Positions 35,319 to 43,851 of a stretch of 64,000 nt of DNA are shown one piece after another; the stretch's first letter is position 1; each line of letters begins with the position of its first letter. Location of the stretch: assembly GCF_014493765.1 (NCBI RefSeq), contig NZ_JACTVJ010000005.1, positions 124,001-188,000 of the forward strand. The letters run 5' to 3'. A program made the position numbers and the translations under genes. The DNA is from Streptomyces polyasparticus (lineage in GTDB: Bacteria > Actinomycetota > Actinomycetes > Streptomycetales > Streptomycetaceae). The notes beneath the pieces were generated by a model. That model saw nothing but the letters and a program-made list of their open reading frames with translations, was not told where the DNA came from and ran no database searches.

Positions 35319-36058
35319 ACTCCGCCGATCTGCACACCGCCACCGGCGCCTACGTGCTGCACGCGCTCGCTCCCGCCGAAGAGGCCGAGTTCGAGCGCCA
35401 CTTGGCCGCCTGCGAGGCGTGTGCCCAGGAGGTCGAGGAGCTGGCGGCGACGACCGCGCGGCTCGGTCTCGCGGTGGCCGCACCGGTGCCCGACCGGATG
35501 AAGGAGCAGGTGCTGCAGCGGATCGCGACGGTGCGCCAGGAGCCTCCGCGTGTGTCGGCACGCGGGCGCGTGCGGTCCTGGACCCGTTCCCTGCCGAAGC
35601 TCGCGCTGGCGGCCTGTCTCGCGGCGGCGGTGACATCCGGCGCACTCGCCGTATGGCAGCACCGTGCCGCCGAGGACGCACGGTCACAGGCGCGGCAGGC
35701 GGAGCAACAGGCCGCGGACCTCGCCTCCGTGCTGGCCGCCCCGGACGCCAAGGTGTCCGTCGGTGAACTCGCCGACGGTGCGCGCGGCACGGTGGTCGTC
35801 TCGCGGACGCAGGACCGTGCCGCCTTCATCGCCGCGGGCCTGCCCGAACTGGGCGACGGCAAGGTGTACCAGCTGTGGTTCAACGACGGTGACGCGATGC
35901 GCCCGGCAGGTCTGTTCAGCGGTGCGGGTGCCGAACGTGCCGTACTGCTCGACGGGCGGATCGACGGGGCCACCGGTATGGGCATCACCGTCGAGCCCGC
36001 GGGCGGCTCGCCGGAGCCGACCACCGAACCCGTCGGCCTCATGGACTTTCCCGCGTGA
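35315..36058 (+). CDS. rskA: Anti-sigma-K factor RskA
   Basis: 247 aa, ATG overlapping the sigK stop (ATGA). The N-terminal anti-sigma domain contains HLAACEAC (the HxxxCxxC zinc-type motif, residues ~29-36). A single membrane helix (LPKLALAACLAAAVTSGALAVW) lies near residue 97-118. The extracytoplasmic C-terminal RskA domain follows (VYQLWFNDGDAMRPAGLF, GITVEPAGGSPEPT). It would hold SigK at the membrane until regulated proteolysis releases it; the signal is unknown. The site-1/Rip1-type proteases are not in the window. Confidence 0.92.
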   Translation: MNSADLHTATGAYVLHALAPAEEAEFERHLAACEACAQEVEELAATTARLGLAVAAPVPDRMKEQVLQRIATVRQEPPRVSARGRVRSWTRSLPKLALAACLAAAVTSGALAVWQHRAAEDARSQARQAEQQAADLASVLAAPDAKVSVGELADGARGTVVVSRTQDRAAFIAAGLPELGDGKVYQLWFNDGDAMRPAGLFSGAGAERAVLLDGRIDGATGMGITVEPAGGSPEPTTEPVGLMDFPA

Positions 36059-36096
36059 GCTGCTTGCCCACGTGAGCCGCGTCCCCGTCGGTTCGC

Positions 36097-36133
36097 CGCC
36101 GGCCTCCGGTTGTCCGGCAACCGGAGGCCGGCG
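36097..36133. terminator. Bidirectional terminator between rskA and the DUF1295 gene
   Basis: A perfect 16-bp stem (36097-36112 with 36118-36133; core GGCCTCCGGTTG) and five-base loop separates the two converging SigK-controlled units. Confidence 0.85.
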
Positions 36134-36166
36134 TGCTCGCGTAACCGCCCTGCGCGCTCGACGGGT

Positions 36167-36991
36167 TCACGCGCGCCCGCGCCCCGAGCCGGGCGCGCGC
36201 GGCGGCCGGGGAAAGAAGCCGCTGACGCGCTCGCGATAGGCGGCGTAGCCGGGGCGCTCGGCCATATGGCGTTCCAGGAGCGCCTTTCCGCTGCCGCGTG
36301 TGAGCAGCAGGCTCATCACCACCGGGCCGATCAGGGTCGCCGCGGCCGCGGGCAGGTGGTCGCAGGTGATCAGGAACAGGCCCCACCACACGCAGAAGTC
36401 ACCGAAGTAGTTCGGGTGGCGGGTCCAGGACCACAGTCCGCGGTCCATGATCCGGCCGCGGTTGCCGGGATCGGCCTTGAACCGGGCCAGTTGGAAGTCC
36501 CCGATGCTCTCGAAGGCCATGCCGGTGAGCCACAGGAGCAGACCGGCGAAGGCCACCCAGGTCACCGGGCCGGTCACGTATCCGGCGGCCTGCACGGGCA
36601 GCGACACCAGCCACACCAGGGCGGCCTGCAGCAGGTACACCATGCGGAACGCGTACGCGGCTCTGCTGCCCGGCGCCTTCGCGAGCAGCCGCTCGTAACG
36701 GGGGTCCTCACCGTGGCCGCGTCCGCGCCAGGCGATATGGGCGGACAGACGCAGACCCCAGAGCACGGTGAGGACGGTGACGAGCAGCCGCCGGGTGTCG
36801 TCCCCCTGGCCTGCCGACAGGACGTACGAGACGAGCGCCACCGCGCTGAACGCGAGGCCCCAGGCCACGTCGACGAGACGGTGCAGGCCCTTGCGGACGG
36901 CGACGGCGAAGGTGGCCAGGAGGACGGCGAGGGACGCGGCCGCTGTGGCGGCGAGGTGGAGGGCGAAGGGTTCCCAGGCGAATCCGTGCAC
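36167..36991 (-). CDS. DUF1295 membrane oxidoreductase-like protein
   Basis: 274 aa from GTG 36991 (GGAAAGGAG upstream, inside the end of the preceding gene). About six membrane helices. The C-terminal motif RGLWSWTRHPNYFGDFCVWWGLF and GSGKALLERHMAERPGYAAYRER are diagnostic of the steroid-5-alpha-reductase/DUF1295 (ICMT-like) superfamily, which acts on membrane lipids using NADPH or SAM. Corresponds to Rv0446c next to mycobacterial sigK. Last gene of the five-gene SigK operon. A role in modifying fatty acyl chains together with the two Cfa-like enzymes is inferred. Confidence 0.88.
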   Translation of the reverse strand: MHGFAWEPFALHLAATAAASLAVLLATFAVAVRKGLHRLVDVAWGLAFSAVALVSYVLSAGQGDDTRRLLVTVLTVLWGLRLSAHIAWRGRGHGEDPRYERLLAKAPGSRAAYAFRMVYLLQAALVWLVSLPVQAAGYVTGPVTWVAFAGLLLWLTGMAFESIGDFQLARFKADPGNRGRIMDRGLWSWTRHPNYFGDFCVWWGLFLITCDHLPAAAATLIGPVVMSLLLTRGSGKALLERHMAERPGYAAYRERVSGFFPRPPRAPGSGRGRA

Positions 36992-36993
36992 GG

Positions 36994-38379
36994 TCAGTCT
37001 CCTTTCCGGGCGCGCCGGTCGATGGAGGAAGGCGGCACAGCGGCGTGCGTGCCGGCGTGTGCGTCGCTGGGCCATGGCGGTAAGCCGTCGTACGAGTCGG
37101 CGGTCGACGTCGGCATGCCGTCGTACCAGGTGGCGAGCGAAGGCGGCATGCCGGAGGTGCCGTCGGGGCCGGGCCGGACCGCCAGGATCTGGTCGACGCC
37201 CATGCGGCGGGCTTCGAAGGCCTGGCCGCCGCCCACCAGATACAGCCGCCACACACGGGCGGTGGGCTCGCCGACCAGGGCGACGAACGCGTCCCAGCGC
37301 TCTTCGAGGGTGTCCCGCCAGGCCGCGACGGTGCGCGCATAGTGCTCGCGCAGGGATTCGGTGGCGCGCACTTCGAGTCCGGCGTCCTCGAGCAGTCCGA
37401 CGGTCTGTCCGAGCGGGCGCATGTGCATGTCGGGGGCGATGTACGTCTCGATGAACGCGCCGCCGCCCGGTGCGTGCGCGCCACGGGACATCTGCTGCAG
37501 CAGCAGACGGCCGCCCGGCCGCAACACCCGGTGCAGGAGCCCGGCGAAGGAGGCGTACTCGGCGTCGCCTACGTGCTCGCCCATCTCGATACAGCTGACC
37601 GCGTCGTACGGGCCCTGCGGCGCCTCGCGGTAATGCGCCAACCGCACGTCCACCAGGGACTCCAGACCCCGTTCGCGTACCGCCGCGCGCACGTGGTCGT
37701 ACTGGCGGCGGGCCAGGGTGACGGCGGTGACCCGCACCGTGTGCTTCGCGGCGGCGTACAGCGTGAGCGCGCCCCAGCCGCAGCCGATGTCGAGCAGACG
37801 CGCGCCGGGGCGCAGCGCGAGCTTGCGGCAGATCAGCTCCAGCTTGTCGCGCTGGGCCTCGGCCAGGCCGTACTGCGGATCGCCGCAGGCCCAGTACGCG
37901 CAGGAGTACGCCATCGACTCGTCGAGCAGCAGTGCGTAGAAGTCGTTGGAGAGGTCGTAGTGGTGGCTGATGGCGGCCGCGTCCCGTGCGGTCGTGTGGC
38001 GGGTGCCGCGCAGGCGCGCCCGGCCGGCGGGCGCGGGCGGTCTGGGGCCGAGCGCCCCGAGCCTGGCCGCGCTCAGTGCGGCCCGGGCGAGCCGGCCCGG
38101 TCCGGGGCGCGGCAGGGACAGCGGGGCCTCGCGCAGCGCGCGCAGTCCGTCCGCGAGGTCGCCCTCGACGTCGATCTCGCCGCTGATGTACGCCTCGGCC
38201 AGGCCGAGTTCGCCGGGCTGCCACAGCAGGCGGCGCAGCGCCCTGCGGCTGTGCACCACCAGTACGGGGGCGTCGGCGGGGCCGCTCTCGCTGCCGTCCC
38301 AGGTGCGCAGCCGCAGCGGGGGCGGGGCGCCGAGGAACTCCGTGAGGAGGGTGGTGAGCCGCTGGGCCGTCGAGGTCAT
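36994..38379 (-). CDS. Cyclopropane-fatty-acyl-phospholipid-synthase-like methyltransferase
   Basis: 461 aa, ATG overlapping the stop of the upstream paralogue. An N-terminal SCP2/lid-like segment (~1-110: LVVHSRRALRRLLWQPGELGLAEAYISGEIDVEGDL) precedes the SAM-dependent domain: ISHHYDLSNDFYALLLDESMAYSCAYW (lipid-site signature of Cfa enzymes), LLDIGCGWGAL (SAM motif I), VSCIEMGEHVG. The C-terminal ~60 residues are a divergent extension. It likely methylenates or methylates unsaturated acyl chains of membrane lipids. Second of two Cfa paralogues; mycobacteria have one (ufaA1) at the matching place. Confidence 0.9.
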   Translation of the reverse strand: MTSTAQRLTTLLTEFLGAPPPLRLRTWDGSESGPADAPVLVVHSRRALRRLLWQPGELGLAEAYISGEIDVEGDLADGLRALREAPLSLPRPGPGRLARAALSAARLGALGPRPPAPAGRARLRGTRHTTARDAAAISHHYDLSNDFYALLLDESMAYSCAYWACGDPQYGLAEAQRDKLELICRKLALRPGARLLDIGCGWGALTLYAAAKHTVRVTAVTLARRQYDHVRAAVRERGLESLVDVRLAHYREAPQGPYDAVSCIEMGEHVGDAEYASFAGLLHRVLRPGGRLLLQQMSRGAHAPGGGAFIETYIAPDMHMRPLGQTVGLLEDAGLEVRATESLREHYARTVAAWRDTLEERWDAFVALVGEPTARVWRLYLVGGGQAFEARRMGVDQILAVRPGPDGTSGMPPSLATWYDGMPTSTADSYDGLPPWPSDAHAGTHAAVPPSSIDRRARKGD

Positions 38380-39737
38380 CGGTGCGCTCCGTCACGGGTC
38401 GGGCCGGCCTGGGCAGCCGACGGTTTGGTGAGGAGGAAGTGGTGCAAGTCGAGGTAGCCCGCGCGAAAGCCCGCCTCGGAGTAGGCCAGATAGAAGGTCC
38501 ACATCCGGCGGAAGGTGGCGTCGAAGCCCAACTCGGCGACGGCGGCCGACCGTTCGGTGAAGCGTTCGCGCCACAGGCGCAAGGTCTCGGCGTAGTGCGG
38601 CCCGTAGGCCTCGCGGCTCTCCACGCGCAGGCAGGTGTGGGCCGCGACGGTGTCCTCGACGGCGCGTGCGGAAGGGATCAGCCCGCCGGGGAAGATGTAC
38701 TTCTGGATCCAGGTGTGCGTGCCGGCCGATGCGCGCATCCGGTCGTCCGGCATGGTGATCGCCTGCAGGGCGATCCGGCCGCCGGGCGCGAGCAGCCGGT
38801 CCAGGCAGGCGAAGTAGTCCGGCCAGTACTCCCTGCCGACCGCCTCGATCATCTCGACGCTGACGACGGCGTCGTAGGTCCCCTCGATCTGCCGGTAGTC
38901 GCACAGGTCGACCGTGACCCGGTCCTCGAAACCGGCTGCCCGGATACGGCGGCGGGCGAGCGCCTGCTGTTCGGCGGAGAGCGTCACGGACCGCACCGTC
39001 GCCCCGCGTACGGCGGCGCGCAGCGCCAACTCGCCCCATCCGGTACCGATTTCGAGCAGCCGAGTGCCCGGGCCCACCCCGCACAGGTCGAGCATCCGGT
39101 CGATCTTGCGATGCTGGGCCGCGGGCAGTGCGGGCCAGGTGGCGGGCAGGCGGTCGAAGACCGCGGAGGAGTAGCTGAGCGTCTCGTCGAGGAAGAGCGC
39201 GAACAGGTCGTTGGACAGGTCGTAATGACGGTGGATGTTGCTGCGTGCGCCGGTGAGTGTGTTGCGCTGCGCGGCGGGCTGGCGTACGGCCCACAGGCCG
39301 CGCAGGCGCTGCAGGGACGCGGGAAGCAGCGTGGCGGCGTTCGCGGCCAGCACCTCGAGCACGCCGACGAGGTCGTCGGCCTCCCACTCGCGCGCCATGT
39401 AGGACTCGCCGAATCCGATCAGGCCGCCCACGGCGATCCGGCTCATGAACGCGGGCACGTCATGGACGGCAAGGCGCGGCCCGCCCTGCCCCACCGCGTC
39501 CCCGTGGCCCAGCTCGACCCGTAGCGGCAGCCGGTCCAGGGCCCTGCGCACGACGACCTGCGCCACCGCCCGCCGCGACGCCGAACAGGCGGGCACGGAC
39601 GCCACGTCGGGCCAGCGTCCGGCATCGATCACCGCGTCCGCCGCACGGCCGGCGGAGGGCTCGCGCGAGGACTCGCACGACGCCTCGGACGAGGACTCCG
39701 AGGCGAACGAGGGACCGGGGGAAACAGACGTACTCAC
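38376..39737 (-). CDS. Cyclopropane-fatty-acyl-phospholipid-synthase-like methyltransferase (UfaA1-like)
   Basis: 453 aa from GTG 39737, which overlaps the DUF1365 stop by four bases (GTGA) after AGAAAGGAA. Ser/Glu-rich start (~40 residues), then the acceptor domain (VPAFMSRIAVGGLIGFGESYMAREWEADDL), IHRHYDLSNDLFALFLDETLSYSSAVF, motif I LLEIGTGWGELAL, and VSVEMIEAVGREYWPDYF. The best positional counterpart of mycobacterial UfaA1 (Rv0447c), which makes tuberculostearic-type methyl-branched or cyclopropane acids. Translationally coupled on both sides. Confidence 0.9.
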   Translation of the reverse strand: MSTSVSPGPSFASESSSEASCESSREPSAGRAADAVIDAGRWPDVASVPACSASRRAVAQVVVRRALDRLPLRVELGHGDAVGQGGPRLAVHDVPAFMSRIAVGGLIGFGESYMAREWEADDLVGVLEVLAANAATLLPASLQRLRGLWAVRQPAAQRNTLTGARSNIHRHYDLSNDLFALFLDETLSYSSAVFDRLPATWPALPAAQHRKIDRMLDLCGVGPGTRLLEIGTGWGELALRAAVRGATVRSVTLSAEQQALARRRIRAAGFEDRVTVDLCDYRQIEGTYDAVVSVEMIEAVGREYWPDYFACLDRLLAPGGRIALQAITMPDDRMRASAGTHTWIQKYIFPGGLIPSARAVEDTVAAHTCLRVESREAYGPHYAETLRLWRERFTERSAAVAELGFDATFRRMWTFYLAYSEAGFRAGYLDLHHFLLTKPSAAQAGPTRDGAHR

Positions 39738-40684
39738 TGCATTCCTTTCTGTCGGGGAGAAGAGGGCCGTGGCAGCACGCTCAGACCGTGCAGCCACAGG
39801 CGGATGCCGTGCCGGCGGATGGCCGCGGCCACGGCGAGGGAAGGCGCGGGGCGACGCAGCAGCAGCCGTGCGAGCTCGCGGCCGGTCGCCGCCCGCCGCT
39901 CGCCGCGCACGGTCGCGGTGAACGGGCGGGCGCCGTCCTGGTGCAGGTGCACGGTCAGGCTCAGGTGTTCGCCCGGGACCGGCAGCCGCATGCGGTACGT
40001 GCCGTCGACGGCGAAGAACGGCGAGACGTAGAACTCCTTGTCCACCGTGAAGTCCTGCCGTGCCCCGCTGTCCGAACCGCTGCCGTGCGCGGGGGCGGCG
40101 GGTTCACCCGACTCGGCCGAGTCGGCGGGCAGCAGATAGGCATGCCGCTCGCCATAGGTGTTGTGCACTTCGGCCACCACGCAGCGCAGCTGGGCATCGA
40201 ACCCGTAACACCAGTACAGGGTCAGTGGGTTGAACACATGGCCGAGGGCGCGGGCGTTGCCGAGCATGAGGACCCGGCCGCCCGCCAGGTCGACGCCGTG
40301 CGCGCCGAGGAACCTCTCCAGACCGGCCCGGATCGTCCGGTCCCGGCCCGCGAAGTGGTCCCGGCCGTCGAACCGGGCGAAGGGCCGCAGGGGGTGGGGC
40401 AGCACCGGGAGCCGGTCCAGATCGACCAGCCACAGGAAGGTGCGGTGGCCCAGGGTGTAGGGCGTGGGAAGGGTACGGACGTGGGTGACCGTGCTCGGAT
40501 ACAGGGCGGGGGTCACCGGGTGCGGCGCGGGCTCGGTCCGGTGCCGCGCGCGCATCGTCCGGTGCGGCGCGGGCTCGGTCCGGTGCGGCGCGGGCATCGT
40601 CCGGCGCGGCGCGGGCATCGTCCGGCGCGGCGCGGGGCGCGCATGGCCCTCGCCGTCCGTGCCGGCCGCCCGTTCGCCGCTCAC
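39734..40684 (-). CDS. DUF1365 protein with N-terminal minisatellite-encoded repeat
   Basis: 316 aa. From about residue 60 it is a standard DUF1365 protein: LYPSTVTHVRTLPTPYTLGHRTFLWLVDLDRL, MLGNARALGHVFNPLTLYWCYG, VVAEVHNTYGERHAYLL, DKEFYVSPFF, as in Rv0448c of the mycobacterial SigK locus. The first ~55 residues are repeats of the type RTMPAPH/RTEPAPH, encoded by six 21-bp units (40516-40641). Overlaps the amine-oxidase stop by four bases and the next cfa start by four bases. DUF1365 proteins accompany FAD amine-oxidase-like proteins and Cfa enzymes in many bacteria; biochemical role unproven. Confidence 0.9.
   Translation of the reverse strand: MSGERAAGTDGEGHARPAPRRTMPAPRRTMPAPHRTEPAPHRTMRARHRTEPAPHPVTPALYPSTVTHVRTLPTPYTLGHRTFLWLVDLDRLPVLPHPLRPFARFDGRDHFAGRDRTIRAGLERFLGAHGVDLAGGRVLMLGNARALGHVFNPLTLYWCYGFDAQLRCVVAEVHNTYGERHAYLLPADSAESGEPAAPAHGSGSDSGARQDFTVDKEFYVSPFFAVDGTYRMRLPVPGEHLSLTVHLHQDGARPFTATVRGERRAATGRELARLLLRRPAPSLAVAAAIRRHGIRLWLHGLSVLPRPSSPRQKGMQ
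40516..40641. repeat. 21-bp minisatellite, six tandem units, in the DUF1365 gene
   Basis: Units start at 40516, 40537, 40558, 40579, 40600 and 40621 and follow the pattern TCCGGYGCGGCGCGGGCNTCG. Each encodes seven residues, so the frame is preserved. The array covers most of the N-terminal extension not found in the family core. Confidence 0.9.
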
Positions 40685-41946
40685 CAGGTCACCCCCAGGG
40701 CCGCCGCCGCCTCGACCCCCGAGCGGCAGCCGTCCTCGTGGAATCCCCAGCCGTGGTAGGCGCCCGCGTACGCGGTCACCGGTCCGCTGAGGTGCGGCAG
40801 TCGGGCCTGCGCGGCCACCGACTCCGCGGTGTAAAGGGGGTGTTCGTACGCCATGCGGGCCAGAATCCGGTCGGCGGGGATACGGCCGTCGTCGCCCAGA
40901 GTGACCACATAGGTGTCCCGGGCACCCAGGCCCTGCAGCCGATTCATGTCGTAGCTGACGCGCACCTGGTCGGCGCCCGCCGCACAGCCGGGCATCAGGT
41001 AGTTCCAGGCGGCCCGCGCACCCGGGCGCCTCGGCAGCACCGACGGATCGGTGTGCAGAAGCGTCGGGTTGCGGCTGTAGCGGAAGGCGCCGAGGACCTG
41101 CCGTTCGGCCTCGGTCGGATCGGCGAGCAGCCGCAGCGCCTGGTCGGGGTGGGTGGCGATGACCACGGAGTCGTACGTGGCGGTCCTGCCGTCCTCGGTG
41201 GTGACCTCGGCCCGGTCCCAGCCGCGGCGCACCACCCGTACGGGGGTCGAGGTGTGCACCGTGTCGAGCTGCTTGCCGATCCGTTCGACGTACTCACGGG
41301 ACCCGCCCACCACCGTGCGCCACGTCGGGGAGCCGCTCACCGTGAGCATGCCGTGGTGGTCGAGGAAGCGGAACAGATAGCGGGCCGGGTAGCGCGGGGC
41401 GCTCGCGGGCGGGCAGGACCAGACGGCGGAGACCACCGGGGTCACGAAGTGCCGTACGAAATAGCGCGAGAAGCCGTGGCGCGCGAGGAACTCACCAAGG
41501 GACAGGAGGCTTTGGGACTCCTCGGCCAGCATCCGGCGCGCGGCGCGGTGGAATCGGGGCACCTCGGCGAGCATCCGCAGATACGGCCCGTTGAGGGCGT
41601 TGGCGGGGCGGGCGAGCAGTCCCCTGGGGCCGCGGGCCCCGGCGTATTCGAGGCCGCAGCCCTCGCAGCGGACCGACATGGTCATCCCGGTGGCACGCGT
41701 GCTCACGCCCAACTCCGCGAACAGGCGCAGGAGATACGGATAGGTGCGTGCGTTGTGGACGATGAATCCCGAGTCCACGGGCCAGGTCAGGCCGTCGGAC
41801 GCCACCACGTCATGGGTGTGCGCGTGGCCGCCGAGCCTGGCATCGCCCTCGTAGAGCGTCACGTCGTGCGCGGCCCGCAGGATGTACGCAGCGGTCAGCC
41901 CCGCGACCCCGCTTCCCACCACCGCTGTCCGTTGTCTGTGCGTCAT
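40681..41946 (-). CDS. FAD-dependent amine-oxidase-like protein (NAD(P)-binding, Rv0449c-like)
   Basis: 421 aa from ATG 41946 with GGAGGGG six bases upstream. The dinucleotide-binding start RTAVVGSGVAGLTAAYIL (GxGxxG) and GDARLGGHAHTHDV identify the FAD amine-oxidase superfamily; GFIVHNARTYPYLLRLFAELGV, TPVVSAVWSCPPASA and HLSGPVTAYAGAYHGWGFHEDG match the subfamily that neighbours DUF1365 and cfa genes. First gene of the five-gene operon driven by the SigK-type promoter at 41991-42020. Likely desaturates or oxidises a lipid intermediate; substrate unknown. Confidence 0.9.
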   Translation of the reverse strand: MTHRQRTAVVGSGVAGLTAAYILRAAHDVTLYEGDARLGGHAHTHDVVASDGLTWPVDSGFIVHNARTYPYLLRLFAELGVSTRATGMTMSVRCEGCGLEYAGARGPRGLLARPANALNGPYLRMLAEVPRFHRAARRMLAEESQSLLSLGEFLARHGFSRYFVRHFVTPVVSAVWSCPPASAPRYPARYLFRFLDHHGMLTVSGSPTWRTVVGGSREYVERIGKQLDTVHTSTPVRVVRRGWDRAEVTTEDGRTATYDSVVIATHPDQALRLLADPTEAERQVLGAFRYSRNPTLLHTDPSVLPRRPGARAAWNYLMPGCAAGADQVRVSYDMNRLQGLGARDTYVVTLGDDGRIPADRILARMAYEHPLYTAESVAAQARLPHLSGPVTAYAGAYHGWGFHEDGCRSGVEAAAALGVTW

Positions 41947-41990
41947 GCCGCCCCTCCGGTGCCGGCGGGACAACCCCTGCCCCGCACCAG

Positions 41991-42020
41991 TGATTCGGAG
42001 CCGGGGCCGATGCGGCTTGG
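41991..42020 (-). promoter_or_regulatory. Predicted SigK-dependent promoter of the five-gene operon
   Basis: On the minus strand CCAAGCC (from 42020) and CTCCGAATCACTGG (CGAATC from 41997) are 23 nt apart, as at sigK. The leader to ATG 41946 is roughly 40 nt and contains the Shine-Dalgarno sequence. Confidence 0.78.
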
Positions 42021-42076
42021 TGCGCACCCTGTGAGCTGTGCGCTTGCAGGGAAGCGCGATCCGATCGGGTGAACGA

Positions 42077-42106
42077 CCAAGCCGCACCGGCAGCGGCTCC
42101 GAATCA
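42077..42106 (+). promoter_or_regulatory. Predicted SigK-dependent promoter of the molybdopterin oxidoreductase
   Basis: CCAAGCC (42077) and CTCCGAATCATGGG (CGAATC at 42100) repeat the 23-nt spacing. The downstream element runs into the ATG at 42106, so transcription should start at about 42112, at or next to the GTG codon of the same frame. Confidence 0.75.
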
Positions 42107-42111
42107 TGGGT

Positions 42112-43779
42112 GTGAGCACACGAGGAACGTCCGCAACCCGCGGCGCACTGGCAGCGCTGAGCGGCCTGGTCGCGGGTTACGCCGCGCTGGCCGTCGCCGA
42201 ACTTGTCTCGGCTGGCGTTCGGCCGGAGGCGGGGCCGGTCGCGGCGGTCGGGGGCGCGGCCATCGACCGGACGCCCTCCGGCGTCAAGGACTGGGCGATC
42301 CGGCAGTTCGGGACCAACGACAAGCTGGTGCTGCAGCTGGGGATCGTGGCGGTGCTCGCCGCGTTCGCGGTGGCGATGGGGCTGCTGGCGCTGCGGCGGC
42401 GCCGCACCGCCGCCGCGGGTGTGCTGGCCTTCGGCCTGGTCGGGGCGGTGGCGGCGACCTCACGCCCGGATTCGACCGGCCTGCTCGACGCGGTGCCTTC
42501 GCTGACCGGCGCACTCGCCGGAGCCGGTGTCCTGTACGTCCTGACGGGATACCTGAGGGCCGGATACGCCGGTTCTCCCGGACATCCGACCCCCTCGGAG
42601 GGCTCCGGACACCCGACCCCCTCGGAGGCCGCGGAAGTCGGCGCCGCGGCCCCCGAGGGCCTGAGCAGGCCCGCGCAGGACGGACATGCGCTGGGCAGGC
42701 GGGGATTCGTCCTGGCCACCACCGGCGCGGTCGTCGCCTCCACCGGCGCGGGTCTGCTCGGGCGCCGCCTGAGCGCCACCTCCGCGGCCGAGGCGGCGGC
42801 CTCCCGGGCCGCGGTCCGGCTGCCCGCCCCCGCTTCGCCCGCGCCGCCGCTGCCGCGCGGTGTGGATCTGCGGATCCGTGAGGTGGCCCCGTTCACCACG
42901 CCCAACCGCGACTTCTACCGGGTGGACACCGCGCTGAACGTGCCGCGGCTGGACGCCGGCCGCTGGCGGATGCGCCTGCACGGCAAGGGAGTCTCCGCAC
43001 CGCGTGTCCTCACCTTCGACGACCTGCTGCAACGCGCGCTGATCGAGCGCGACATCACGATGACCTGCGTCTCCAACGAGGTCGGCGGCCCCTATGTCGG
43101 TTCGGCCCGCTGGCTCGGCGTACCCCTGAGAGCGCTGCTCGAGGAGGCAGGGGTGCGGCCGCCGTCCCGGGGCGGGCCCGCCGATCAACTGGTGGCCCGC
43201 TCCGTCGACGGCATGACCATCGGCAGTCCGGTGGAGACGGTCATGGACGGCCGCGACGCCATGCTCGCGATCGGCATGAACGGCGAACCGCTGCCCTTCG
43301 ACCACGGCTTCCCCGTCCGCATGCTCGTGCCCGGCCTGTACGGCTATGTCTCGGCCTGCAAGTGGATCGAGGACATCGAGCTCACCACGTTCGAGGACTA
43401 CGACGCCTACTGGGTCAAGCGTGACTGGGCCCGTGAGGCCCCGATCAAGACGCAGTCCCGTATCGACACGCCCAAGCCCTTCGCCCGCCCGGCGTCCGGC
43501 AGGGTCACCGTGGCCGGCGTCGCCTGGGCCCAGCACCGGGGCATCGACCGGGTCGAGGTCAGGGTCGACGAAGGACCGTGGCGGCAGGCCGAGTTGGCGA
43601 CCGAAGGCCCCCTGGACACCTGGCGCCAATGGCGCTGGGACTGGGACGCCTCCCCCGGCTCCCACACCCTCCAGGTCCGCGCCACGGACGGCACCGGCAC
43701 CCCGCAGACCGACCGGCGCACCCGCACGATCCCGGACGGCGCGTCCGGATGGCACTCGGTGGTGGTCAACGTGACCTGA
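42112..43779 (+). CDS. Membrane-bound molybdopterin-dependent oxidoreductase (sulfite-oxidase family)
   Basis: 555 aa from GTG 42112; ATG 42106 is in frame but lies within the predicted -10 element. An N-terminal membrane part has about four hydrophobic helices (ALAALSGLVAGYAALAVAEL; LQLGIVAVLAAFAVAMGLLAL and others). An internal twin-arginine-like RRGFVLATTGAVVAS precedes the catalytic domain (oxidored_molyb): DITMTCVSNEVGG with the Mo-ligand Cys, GFPVRMLVPGLYGYVSACKWIEDIEL. A C-terminal Mo-co dimerisation domain completes it (AWAQHRGIDRVEVRVDEGPWRQAEL). It faces outward and oxidises or reduces a small substrate. Transcribed divergently from the lipid operon and followed by the fasciclin gene. 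Confidence 0.88.
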   Translation: MSTRGTSATRGALAALSGLVAGYAALAVAELVSAGVRPEAGPVAAVGGAAIDRTPSGVKDWAIRQFGTNDKLVLQLGIVAVLAAFAVAMGLLALRRRRTAAAGVLAFGLVGAVAATSRPDSTGLLDAVPSLTGALAGAGVLYVLTGYLRAGYAGSPGHPTPSEGSGHPTPSEAAEVGAAAPEGLSRPAQDGHALGRRGFVLATTGAVVASTGAGLLGRRLSATSAAEAAASRAAVRLPAPASPAPPLPRGVDLRIREVAPFTTPNRDFYRVDTALNVPRLDAGRWRMRLHGKGVSAPRVLTFDDLLQRALIERDITMTCVSNEVGGPYVGSARWLGVPLRALLEEAGVRPPSRGGPADQLVARSVDGMTIGSPVETVMDGRDAMLAIGMNGEPLPFDHGFPVRMLVPGLYGYVSACKWIEDIELTTFEDYDAYWVKRDWAREAPIKTQSRIDTPKPFARPASGRVTVAGVAWAQHRGIDRVEVRVDEGPWRQAELATEGPLDTWRQWRWDWDASPGSHTLQVRATDGTGTPQTDRRTRTIPDGASGWHSVVVNVT

Positions 43780-43851
43780 CCCCGGCCCCTTGTTCCCGCA
43801 TTCCCCCACACCAGCCCCGCGTCCGCGGGCCCACCCCCAAGGAGAAACACC

